A stretch of 64,000 bases of DNA from Cryptocoryne crispatula var. balansae (taxonomy: Eukaryota; Streptophyta; Magnoliopsida; Alismatales; Araceae): assembly GCA_036172225.1 (NCBI GenBank), contig CM069928.1:12626738-12690737 (forward strand), read 5' to 3'. Position numbers and translations under genes: made by a program. Shown here piece after piece: positions 1-9,356 of this stretch. The first letter of the stretch is position 1. Every line of letters begins with the position of its first letter. The notes beneath the pieces are model-generated. The model did not search any database. It saw nothing but the letters and a program-made list of their open reading frames with translations, and had not been told where the DNA came from.

Positions 1-459
1 TGTGTTTCATGTTATTTTATTTACATATACTCCACTTTGTTTAGTTCTAATTGTCTCTTTCACTTGTTTATTTGTCTAGTTGCACAGAAAATCAAACACC
101 CATGCGTTGAGGACTCTTCTTCATCGGCCGGCCGAGGAAGGAGAAGCTTTAACCCGTATTCTTCACGCTAAGGTACACACGATCAACTTTAATTTCATAA
201 ATCGGAACCCACGGTTCCTAGCTACCACATGTCTTAATTTCCTTCTCCTCATCCTACTCCCCACATGACCCGAACCGTCTCTTTGGTGATCAAGCGATGC
301 CAAGGGATGAAAGTTTGGGGATCAATATGAGTATGGGACCGAGGTGAGAGTTGCTTTCCATGTCTTCTTCTTTCTTTATCATCCCCTCTTGAGGTTACGA
401 TCTGGATTCACGGACTTCCCTGAAAAGGAGAGGACCCCATCAAATTTTTAGAGTCGACA
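1..459 (+). repeat. E1 5' LTR, 3' part only
   Basis: The sequence from 1 to 459 matches 16199-16657 base for base in length, so it is the end of the left LTR of gypsy element E1; the rest lies before the window. It ends in TCGACA and is followed at once by a primer-binding-site-like sequence. By hand I count about 30 differences in 459 positions against the 3' LTR, mostly transitions, which suggests an insertion a few million years old if usual plant rates hold. A 62-codon open frame inside it recurs in the other LTR but is explained by LTR identity, not by coding. Confidence 0.93.
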
Positions 460-465
460 GCTTTG

Positions 466-483
466 TAGCGACCACGGTGGGAC
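466..483 (+). promoter_or_regulatory. E1 primer-binding site (tRNA)
   Basis: Eighteen bases starting TAGCGACCACGG, six bases after the LTR end. The same site in E3 (31891-31908) starts TGGCAACCATGG and in E2 (55115-55132, minus) TGACGACCACAG. Together they point to an ancestral site starting TGG, the complement of a tRNA CCA end. It is not the initiator-Met type. The tRNA itself was not identified. Confidence 0.7.
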
Positions 484-545
484 AAGCAATGTCTTCAACC
501 GTGGGTGCTTAGTATTTTGTTTGCAACTAGTTCTAGTTCTAGACC

Positions 546-974
546 GGTTCCCACGTGAGCCTTTTCTTCTTTCCACCTCTCTTAAACTTCATGCCATCTC
601 AAAATTTCTGATTTCACCCATCTTTCATCAGATCTGAAGTGCCAAGTATGTCATTTAATTTTTGTCATTTTATTTAAACCGGTTCCCACGTGAACCACCC
701 TTTTCCTTTTAAACTGGTTCCCGCGTGAACCAATCTCTTTCTTTACTTCAGTTCCCACGTGAACCAAACACTTTCCTTCAGATCTATCCCCACTTGGATC
801 AGATCCTTATTCACTTTTAATTGGCCCTACGTGGCCTTCTTTCAATCATTCAAACCGGTTCCCACGTGAACCACCCTTTTTTACCCAAAACGGGTTCCCA
901 CGTGAACCACCTTTACTTTTTACCCTGGTTCCCACATGAACCATCTTATTCTTACATCGGTCACCACGTGGACC
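546..974 (+). repeat. E1 leader array of short hairpins
   Basis: About ten 16-base units at 546, 681, 716, 750, 785, 821, 857, 893, 927 and 959, separated by pyrimidine-rich spacers. The main unit is GGTTC-CCACGT-GAACC, a 5-bp stem with a 6-base loop. Other units keep pairing with different stems: GGCC/GGCC at 823, ATCC/GGAT at 785, GGTC/GACC at 959. The array lies in the untranslated leader between the primer-binding site and gag. A homologous array with other stem sequences is in E3. A structural role in the RNA, such as packaging or dimerisation, is inference. Confidence 0.85.
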
Positions 975-1663
975 ACCCTTTTTTGCTTGGCTATCAGATC
1001 TGAACCCTCTTCTTTCTATCACTTTTCACTATCACCATTTGGCTCACATAAGAAACAAGGTCTAGATTCTAGTTTCTAGTTGCTTGTCCAGTTTCTAATT
1101 GCTTGTCTTGTGTGATTGCTTGTTTATTTAAGTTTATATTTTTCTTATTACTTGCTTTATTACTTGATTGCATTCTCTGCTCCTTCTCTCTACCTCCTTC
1201 TTTTACACTTTTTTGAGGCGGGAGCTCACTCTCCCATTTACCCCTCCCATCCAAAACACCTTCTTGGTGGATTCTGACCTCTCTTCTGGGATATTTCTTC
1301 CTAGTTGACTTGGTTGGCTTTCATGAAGGCCTCTGTAATTCCTCATACGTGGAGTATTCCTCTTCACGATCGGGTTGGTTGTACCACTCCCCAAAACCTG
1401 AAGCATCCTATGTTACCTACACGTGGTGAGATTGTGTGAAACTTAGGTCATTGGAGATTGGAGTTAGGATCCTAACCCATTTGTTGAGAGAACAATTCTT
1501 AACAAAATCCATAAACCTAAGGTTTAATCAAAATCATTGCGTAATTTTTCTTTCAAGTCTTTGCATCACTTGTTTGTCAAACAAAAATTCAAACCTCAAA
1601 CATTTTTGCAAGATACTAAAAAAACCAGAAAAAAGTTCTTTGTTTATTTTGCCAACTTGTTCA
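975..1663 (+). other. E1 leader between hairpin array and gag
   Basis: Pyrimidine-rich untranslated leader. It aligns with 32600-33356 of E3, including the shared segment near 1255-1400 that contains TTCTTGGT and GGTTGGTTGTAC. An open frame extends upstream of gag from 1436, but its residues are not conserved in E3, so I treat it as leader. Confidence 0.6.
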
Positions 1664-3028
1664 ATGCAATTAAGGTCTGGAAGGCACGTTGGAATGGCGG
1701 AACAAGCTGAACATCGAGAGCACGAGATGGGTCACCAACCGATTCCGTCAGAAGCGCAAGAGGTCCCTCAACCATCTGCTCCTCGTGATGTTGAACAACT
1801 CTTTAGAGAGTTGTCTCTCTATACTGACCCAGAAACCTACGCCCGCATACAATCCATGGTGAAGGGCAAAATTGCCTCTGATCAGGCTGAAGCCAATCAA
1901 ATTGCCTCATCTCTTTGTCCTCTGGTTCGACCACCACTCATTCAATCACCCTTTGTTCAACCACCTATTGTTCAGCAATCTGTGATTCAACCATCATTAG
2001 CACAACCACCTATAGTTCAACCATCTGTAATTCAACCATCTGTGGTTCAACCATCATTTGTTCATCCATCTTATTTTAACCATGTTGCTCCCTTGGCCCA
2101 TCAAGTCATGGGACAATCTTCAGTAAATTTGCCAAGTCATGCTCCTCAATTCCAAAATCATGCCTCTAACCATATACCCCCACTAGTAAACCAAGAACCT
2201 GCTCTCACCCAGGAAATCATGGATCAGCTCACCCAGATGAATGAACGTTATGAAGAGGTGAGATGTCGCCTAGACTCCAAGTCAGTTCCTGAAATCTCTA
2301 TTCCTTCTTTGCCAGTTCTACACCTGCCACCTTCTGAGCTACCAGTTTATCGCCGCTACAATGGTACTGGCAATCCTTTTCTCCACCTTAAATATTTTCT
2401 CTATGAATCCTCATTCTGGAAAGATGATCGTAGGGTTCTTGCTTTCTTATTCCACCGATCACTAGAAGGGTCTGCATTAGAATGGTTCTACTCGCTTGAC
2501 TCCTTTGAGGCAGGAGACTTTGATATTGTCAAGACTAAATTTTTGCAAAGATACAGAGACCGGGTGGCACCATCATTCTCCATTACAGATTTAATTGCTA
2601 AGAAGATGAAGCCCAAAGAGGACTTCATAAAGTTTGCTGATCGCTGGAGGGGAATGGCAGAGAAACTGACAGAAGTGATTTCTGAAGGGGAACAAGTAAA
2701 GATGCTTATCGGCAACACTACACCTGCCTTAAGGAATGTCTTGATTATGCACCGTCCTACCACCATGATTGAAATTTATGACAGTGCTCGATACTTGCAA
2801 ACCCACTTCAAGGATGCCACAATGATAAACCCTTTTGATCCCAAACCTAGAAACTTCAGAAAAACCCCCTCTGCACCAGTTGGGCCTACAACCGAGGGAG
2901 TCGTCAACAACGAAGCTATAAACATTGTGGGGAACCAGGGAGGAAACTGTCAAAACCAGTTCAGAAACCCACCACAGAACCTTTCCTATTACCCCCCTCA
3001 ACAACAGATTAGACCACAACAACCATGA
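1664..3028 (+). pseudogene. gag: E1 gag capsid region
   Basis: This is the N-terminal part of the gypsy gag, the structural protein that forms the cytoplasmic particle around the element RNA. I chose the ATG at 1664 because the first residues (M-x-LRS) recur in E3 at 33366. An N-terminal Gln/Pro-rich region with repeated VxQPS units (about 1925-2065) precedes the retrotransposon-gag fold at about 2310-2830, which includes the motif ALEWFYSL. The frame ends at TGA 3026-3028 but continues in the same phase to 4309, so this stop interrupts an originally longer gag. It appears to derive from CGA by deamination, which is inference. The product would be 454 residues. Confidence 0.85.
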
Positions 3029-4333
3029 CAACCACAACAACCCCCTCAACCAGTAGCACAACCCCAGCAACCTCGTCAACCTACCTACAATAAGGCACCG
3101 CCACCACCCAATCAGGCACCACGAAGGGGAGGTCCTAGGAGAGAGAATTACCAACAACTCCCTTACTCCTTGACTGACATCTTCAATGTACTTATGGTAG
3201 AGAAACAGATGGAATTGCCCAAGGAAAGAGAGGTTTGGCTAGCAAACGCAGATATGTCCCGATACTGTGCTTACCACCGGTGTCCTGGTCACACTGTAGA
3301 AGTGTGTTTTCAATTCAAGGATTACATCCATGATCTGAATGACCAAGGCAGCATTGATTGGGTCCAAATGGGGGAATGCATACAAGCTATGAAGACTACG
3401 CAGCAGCAGCGGCAGCGTCCACCAACTCAACCTCAACAGCAACCTGGCTTGGGGATTGTCCATAATCCGCTCCCATTACATGCTCCCGCTCTAGCACCGA
3501 CACCAGTACATCAAAATCCAAGAATTGGTCTAGTACACTCCATTGTCCAGGGAGATGCCAGCCGTGCTCAAGGTTGGCAACTAGAAAACCAAAATCCAAC
3601 CATGCCAGTCAACTCAACTAGGCCTCCTGCTAGGAACCCTCCTAGACAAATAATCCGTGCACCTGCTACTCCACAACCACCACCTAGTTCAATAACCCAA
3701 CCACTGGCCGCCACTTCTTCTCGCCGACTCATCATTAGGCTAGCCCCCTCCTTAACTACACCTCCTTCAACCATTGCTACACACCGGCCCTTGCTCATCC
3801 GACCACCACAATCACCATCAAACTTTAACCCCCAGCCTATGAGCTCTGCTGCTCCAACACCCCAACCTATCATACCACCAACCCCACAACCTACCACATT
3901 ACCAACACATTCATCAAACCCATCAACCACTCCTGCACCCCGGCCTCTTCTTATCAGGCCACCAGTATCACCATCACTACCACCTCCAAACCCTACCCCT
4001 CTACCCACTAACCCAATCATCCTAGAACCACCAATCCCATTGCCTACCATACATGCACCTACACCACCTGTTTCCACCCCAGTTAACCCATCACCTCTAC
4101 CTAACCGCCAAATAGCCCCGGTGCTTCGAAGTGGGAGGATGTTCCAGCGGCTCTTTCCCCAAGCCGGTACTCAACCGCAGGATCCAGTGGAGGAGGAACA
4201 AGTGGAAGAACCATTGCCGGGCACGGCCTATGATTTGTTGAAACATTTAGATAAGACACCAGCATGTATTTCCATACTTGAGTTGATCAAAAGATCAAAG
4301 GTGCACTAGGAGATTCTACAGCAATATTTGTAA
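3029..4333 (+). pseudogene. gag: E1 gag C-terminus: zinc-binding motif and proline-rich linker
   Basis: This is the same reading phase as the upstream gag, after a stop. At about 3256-3330 it has the motif YCAYHRCPGHTVEVC, a C-x2-H-x4-H-x4-C arrangement that replaces the usual gag zinc knuckle in Tat-type elements. From about 3400 to 4080 the protein is low-complexity, rich in Pro, Thr and Gln, with repeated PLLIRPP-like units; several minus-strand open frames here are shadows of that composition. After 4130 there is a conserved segment (LRSGRMFQRLFPQAG, then PGTAYDLLKHLDKTPACIS) also found in E2 and E3, leading into the protease. Stops lie at 4307-4309 (TAG) and just before the protease segment. 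Confidence 0.8.
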
Positions 4334-4339
4334 AGGGTC

Positions 4340-5029
4340 ATGGTGAGTGAAGATCTCCCACCTGAAAAGATCACTACAGTGTTAGCCCCTAGAAGTGAGC
4401 ACACAACACTCACTTTCTCTCAGGAGGAATTAGTAGATCCAGAGGTCAGGAGATATGCTTTGCATGTGGCTATTATCATTTGCAATGTCGAAGTGAAATC
4501 ATGTTTGGTTGACATTAGAGCTTCTATCAACGTTATGCCGCCAAAAATTTTGCAGTTGTGCGGCGTTTCTGAACAAGAAATCAAGCCATCTTGTGCCATG
4601 GTGATAGCTTATGACAACTCCAAGAAGTCTGCACATGGGGTGGTCACTCTAGAAGTTAAACTTGGACCATGTACAGTCACAATAGATTTCCATATCTTGG
4701 AACTAGATCCAACTTTTCGGGCTATACTTGGGAGGCCATACTTGGAGGCAATAGGAGCTGTGGCTTCAACAAACCACCAGTGCATAAAATTTCCCTTTAA
4801 AGGACAAGTGGTCAAAGTGACTAGCATGCCTATAAGGGACGAAATGAATGATGCTACTTTTACATCACCCTTAGGACTATCAATACAACCCCAGATCTCA
4901 GTGGGAGATTTACCAGAAGTCAGATGCATGACCGCCTCTCTACAAGACACAGTGGGATGGCGGATGATGATGAAACTCGGCTATCAGCCTGGAAAAGGTT
5001 TAGGCAAGGATCATCAAGGAATCACTTAG
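4340..5029 (+). pseudogene. pol: E1 aspartic protease plus G-patch
   Basis: This is a retropepsin-like protease that would cut the polyprotein during particle maturation. The active-site segment reads D-I-R-A-S (Asp codon 4511-4513), where the family has D-T-G-A/S, so the catalytic loop is damaged; E2 keeps DTGAS. The second conserved block, ILGRPYLEAIGAVAS, is intact at about 4726-4770. At about 4950-5027 a G-patch follows, with the core GYQPGKGLGKDHQGI, a glycine-rich module that binds RNA or RNA helicases. The same order is known in betaretrovirus proteases. The frame ends in TAG 5027-5029 but the phase stays open to 5689, with a second glycine motif RRQGLGYKEDS. Confidence 0.85.
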
Positions 5030-5041
5030 CCGATTCAAACT

Positions 5042-6300
5042 GTGAAAAGGCCACGCAGGCAAGGGTTGGGATACAAAGAGGATTCCATCCCAAGGAGGAT
5101 CTTCCAGCCAGGATATGCCATGGGACTCCACACCTTCTTTATCAAAGGGGAGACCATGATGATGGCTGAAGATGACAAGAGTTTCGTTACAGTTGTCAAG
5201 AGAAGGAAGGCTCCAGATGAAGAAGAAGACTTGGAAGACCTATGCTTATCTTTGACTCATTTGTTCTCAAGTGGGGAAGAGCACCAGGAACCACTCGAGG
5301 GCAGACCAATCTTGGATCATCTGGTTGAGCATACCACCCAAGTCAGAATCATTCCACGAGGCCCAAATACAACAATCCCATGTTTGAACCTCATACCATT
5401 GTTTTTAATCTTTTGGATGGGCTTCAGAGCCCACTTACCCACTTTGGGCCCATGTGCCCTCTTCAACCTTCCACTCTTACTGGGCTTGCTTGCCCATTTG
5501 CTTCCCTCATCAGCTTTAGAACTGATGGTTCTTTCCAGCATGGGCTCACATGCCCATTTATTTCTAAGATCGGGTCCACGTACCCGTTTACTTTTTTCAT
5601 CAGTTTTGGACCCATGTGTACACTTTCTGTTACCATTGGGCCCACAAGCCCCTTTTTCCCCCTTTATCTTTAAGTTTTTTTTCTATTAATTCAGTCATCT
5701 TCTATCAAATCTCGAGTCATGCTGACTCATTCTATCTTTTTACTTGAAATTCCAAAAAAAAATGTTCTCTCTGAAACTCACATTTCCATCGAGGAGACAT
5801 CTCTACTCATCCTAGAGGGCGCTCCCAATCAGGGATCCCTCTAATCTGAATCATTGATCAATTTACTTGATCCTCCCTCCACTGTAAATACCACCTTTCC
5901 AGCTTTATCTTCAGTAGGTCAGGTTAGATTAGGAAATAGGAAAGTTAGGGGTAAACGAGTTCCAAATAGGTATCTGCAACAATTGGCTGACAAGGCTGCC
6001 AAACAATATGCAAGGCTGCCAAACCTTTTAGAGAATACCATCCAGCTAGAGGAAATCTGATAAAAGGATGAGCATAACATAGATCATACTTTGGGAGCAT
6101 ATAAGGTAGTATCAGAGAAGGATCTTGAATTTGAGGATGAAAATGAGGACTTGGCCGATGCGTATACATCTGGGCTTAGAAGATTTCAGGAACCATCAGC
6201 CACAGGGAATGAACTAACCAAGGAACTGAATTTAGGAACTCTGTAAGATCCTAAGACTATCCTCATCAATGCAAACCTCCCTCCCTCCCAAGAACAACGG
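5042..6300 (+). other. E1 protease-RT linker, with hairpin array and possible intron acceptor
   Basis: Conserved coding-like sequence runs to about 5330, with the block TFFIKGETMMM that is also found in E2, E3 and E0. From about 5418 to 5650 the DNA holds hairpins such as TGGGCT-TCAG-AGCCCA (5418), TGGGC-TTGCTT-GCCCA (5481), TGGGC-TCACAT-GCCCA (5541) and CGGGT-CCACGT-ACCCG (5571). Coding similarity resumes after 5917 in a different phase. A pyrimidine run followed by TCAGTAG at 5911-5917 recurs at the matching place in E2 and similarly in E3. A spliced intron here, as in Ogre elements, is plausible, but no conserved donor was found. Confidence 0.6.
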
Positions 6301-7028
6301 TTGATCAAAGTGTTGGAAGAATATAAGGACACGTTCGCATGGACATATGAAGACATGCCGGGATTAGATAATTCATTGGTTGAACATAGATTAACCTTGA
6401 AACCTAGAACTACCCCGGTTAAACAAAAGCTCAGGAGGTTCCACCCTGATATTGCACTCAAAATGAAAGAGGAGGTCGACAAACTACACCAAGCAAAATT
6501 TATTAAAGTTGTCCTATATTCGCAATGGGTGGCTAACATAGTCCCTGTTATGAAGAAGGATAGATGGGTTCGGATTTGCATAGATTTCAGGGACTTGAAC
6601 TGAGCATGTCCTAAGGATGATTTCCCTTTACCTCATATCGATGTTTGGTTGATAACACAACTGGATTTGAAATGCTTTCATTCATGGATGGCTATTCTGG
6701 ATACAATCAGATCCGGTTAGCTGAGGAGGACCAAGAGAAGACCTCGTTCACTACACCTTGGGGAACATATTGCTATGTTGTCATGCCCTTTGGGTTAAAG
6801 AATGCTGGTGCTACATATCAGAGGACTATGATGGCTATCTTTCATGGCATGATGCACACCCTTGTAGAGGTGTATGTGGATGATTTTGTTATCAAGTCCA
6901 AGAGTCGGGAAGATCATTCTGAAGTGCTAAGGAAAGTTTTGCAACGAGCTAGAGAATACAAGATGAAAATGAACCCTAAGAAGTGTACGTTTGGAGTTTC
7001 ATCAGGAAAACCACTTGGGTTTATATAG
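6301..7028 (+). pseudogene. pol: E1 reverse transcriptase
   Basis: This is the RNA-dependent DNA polymerase that copies element RNA in the particle. N-terminal fingers residues (VRICIDFRDLN) are at about 6568-6600. The palm follows, with LSFMDGYSGYNQIRL at about 6672, and the catalytic motif YVDD at 6873-6884 is intact. Two lesions separate the parts: a stop at 6601-6603, and a one-base deletion near 6641 (E3 has an extra A in the same context) that shifts the frame. A two-base insertion near 7022-7027 shifts it again. The gene cannot be translated whole. Confidence 0.9.
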
Positions 7029-7750
7029 TAAGCAAAAGGGGCATAGAGATCGACCCAAACAAGGCCAAAGCAATCATTGGTATGCCTCCCCCGAAGAATA
7101 TGAAAGAGCTTCAAGGATTGATTGGGAGGCTACAATTTGTCCACCGGTTTATCTCACAACATTCCCAAAGGTGTAAACCTTTCTATGAGTTAACCAAGGC
7201 AGGGGCTGAGTTTAAATGGGATTTGAAGTGCCAGGAGGCGTTTAAAGGGTTGAAAACATACCTGGAAAGTCCCCATGTACTTAGACCACCAATTCCCGAC
7301 AAGCCCTTGGTCCTCTACATTTCGGTTCTTGAGAACTCTCTTGGGGCAGTCCTTGCACAAGTTGATAAAGAAGGGAAAGAACGAGCTACTTACTACTTGT
7401 CTAAGATGTTTGATGCTTGTGAGCTGAAGTACACTGTGGTAGAAAAGACATGTGCTGCTCTTGTTTGGGTGGTTCAGAAACTCAAACATTATTTTCTTGC
7501 TCACCAAGTCAAGCTCATTGCTCGTATTAATCCCATTAAGTTTCTGTTAGAGAAGACAGTCTTGATTGATCGGTTAGGGCGATGGCAGAGTTTCTTATCC
7601 CAATTTGATATCACTTATGTCCCACAGAAGGCAATCAAGGGCTATGCTATTGCTGAACACCTTGCCCATCATCTTATACTTGTCTTTGATGCAGTTCGGT
7701 CGGAGTTCCCGGATGACGAACTAATGTTAGTCCGATCTTCCAATCTTTAG
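7029..7750 (+). pseudogene. pol: E1 RNase H
   Basis: This region degrades the RNA strand of the RNA-DNA hybrid during reverse transcription. Connection motifs (GIEIDPNKAKAI, LIGRLQFVHRFI) are followed by the RNase H segment: LGAVLAQVDKEGKERATYYLSK, then KTCAALVWVVQKLKHYF, then FLSQFDITYVPQKAIKGYAIAEHLA. The Asp of the usual AEALSR/ADxLSR-type end motif is not obvious. The frame stops at TAG 7748-7750, where E2 and E3 have TGG, so this stop is a G-to-A change. Confidence 0.85.
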
Positions 7751-8389
7751 ACATTATATTTTGACGGGGCTCTAAACTCTCATGGTAGAGGGATAGGTAT
7801 TGTCCTTCTGTCACCTGAAGGTGTCACCATTCCACAGGCTTTTCTGCCCAACTTTCCAGCAATCAACAACATAGCTGAGTATGAAGCCTTGCTGGCCGGG
7901 CTAGAGGCCGCTCATTTCCATGGTGCCACCGAACTGAGGGTGATAAGTGATAGTAAATTGATCCTACGCCAAGTCCTATCCAAGTACCGAACTTCCCATC
8001 CAAACCTCAAACCCTACCAGGAGCTCACCACCTGCTACATCAAGTTATTCTTCAAACTCACTTTTGTCCATGTCCCCCGTTATCAGAATATCCTCGCCGA
8101 TGCCTTAGCTTCACTAGCTTCATCTCTATCTGTCCCGTTAGGCAGGCAAGTGCGGACTATCCACATCTGTAAGAGGACAATTCCAGCAATTGAGGATGGA
8201 CATTTTCTGAAGGTTAAGGAGAGGTTCAACAGAAAGGAATACTTGGAACATAAAGAAGAAATATCCTTAAGTGAGTTGGAAGAATTAGAAGAAGGTGAGA
8301 GACCTTGGTATGACGAGATTGCGAGGTATTACCAAGATCAGTCATACCCGCCTGGATCAACCACCAATGAAAAGAAGGCAATTAGATGA
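7751..8389 (+). pseudogene. pol: E1 second RNase-H-like domain (aRNH)
   Basis: A second RNase-H-like domain follows the first. It has LYFDGALNSHGRGIGIVLLSP (Asp first), then NIAEYEALLAGLEAA (Glu), then VISDSKLIL (Asp), then NILADALASLA (final Asp), so the four acidic positions are all visible. Two RNase H domains between RT and integrase are the hallmark of the Tat/Ogre lineage of plant gypsy elements. A charged linker follows to the end of the frame at 8389, where the E3 frame also changes. Confidence 0.85.
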
Positions 8390-9356
8390 GTATCCCAGAG
8401 GTATACAATCCTAGGAGGAGTGCTCTATAAGAGAAGCCTAAGTGGAATCTTACTCAGGTGTCTTGATGAAGAAGAAGCCGAGTTGGTGCTGAAGGAAGCA
8501 CATTCTGGAGTTTGTGGTGGTCATGTGAATGCCCAAGCCTTTGCTAAGAAAAACATCTGACAAGGGTATTATTGGCCAACTCTAGAAGAAGACTGCTCCA
8601 GCTTTGTATGGCATTGTCATTCATGTCAACTCCATGCTGACAAGATTCACTCTCCCGCATCTTCCCTTCATCCAATTCATGCTGCATGGCCTTTCGCCAT
8701 GTGGGCTTTTGATATCATTGGCCTCTTGAGTGACCTCAACTCTGAAATGCGCTCAAAATCATTCATTCTGACGGCAACAGAGCACTTCACAAAGTGGGTT
8801 GAAGCGGAAGCATTCGTTGAGATTAAAGTGCCAACAGTCTGCTCCTTCATCAAGCGCAACATCCTGGCAAGGTTCGGGATCCCCAGCGACATCGTCACCG
8901 ATAATGGGCCACAATTTCTTTCTCAAGATCTGTCAGATCTTTGCAACAGGTATCGCATTTCATTGCATCATTCATCACCATACTATCCTCAAGGCAATGG
9001 TCAAGCAGAAGCCACCAATAAAACCTTAATCAAAATCATCAAGAAATCTTGTAAGTCTAGCAAGTTTGCCGACTGGCCTGATAAGCTTGTAGATGCTCTA
9101 TGGGCTTATCGTACTTCTGTAAGGACTCCCACTGGACAAACCCCATATGCTTTGGCATATGGGATGGAAGCAGTAGTCCCCTACGAAGTATTACTTCCAT
9201 CTCTCCGAGTTCAGCTCGACAGGGATATTCCGGTTGATGAGAGATGAGAATCTCTCCTTGCACAGCTTGAACTCTTAGATGAAAGAAGGCTAGCCACTGC
9301 CGAGCATGCCCGGACTTATTAGAATAGACTTAAAAAGTTTTATCAAAAGAGGGTGG
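8390..9356 (+). pseudogene. pol: E1 integrase, zinc and catalytic domains
   Basis: This enzyme joins the DNA copy to host DNA. The N-terminal H-H-C-C zinc motif is at about 8490-8630 (AHSGVCGGH, then CHSCQLH). The catalytic core runs from about 8699, with the three acidic residues in DIIG, TDNG (Asp 8900-8902) and GQAEATNK. Stops at about 8560 (TGA where E2 has CGA) and 9245-9247 (TGA where E2 has CGA) break it. The C-terminal part is cut at 9356 by the solo LTR and resumes at 11881. Confidence 0.9.
9352..9356. repeat. Target duplication GGTGG, left
   Basis: GGTGG directly before the solo LTR; the same five bases are at 11881-11885. In E3 the uninterrupted integrase sequence has a single GGTGG at the matching position, near 40855. 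Confidence 0.93.

Noticed and set aside
80..268. 62-codon frame also present at 16278-16466
   Set aside because: The two frames sit in the paired LTRs of E1, so identity comes from LTR origin; no domain and no conservation pattern of coding sequence.
546..974. Evenly spaced repeats as a CRISPR array
   Set aside because: Units vary, spacers are pyrimidine-rich and similar, and the context is a plant retrotransposon leader.
3239..4077. Long minus-strand frames opposite the E1 gag linker
   Set aside because: Shadows of a proline/threonine-rich coding strand; Gly/Val-rich products without motifs.
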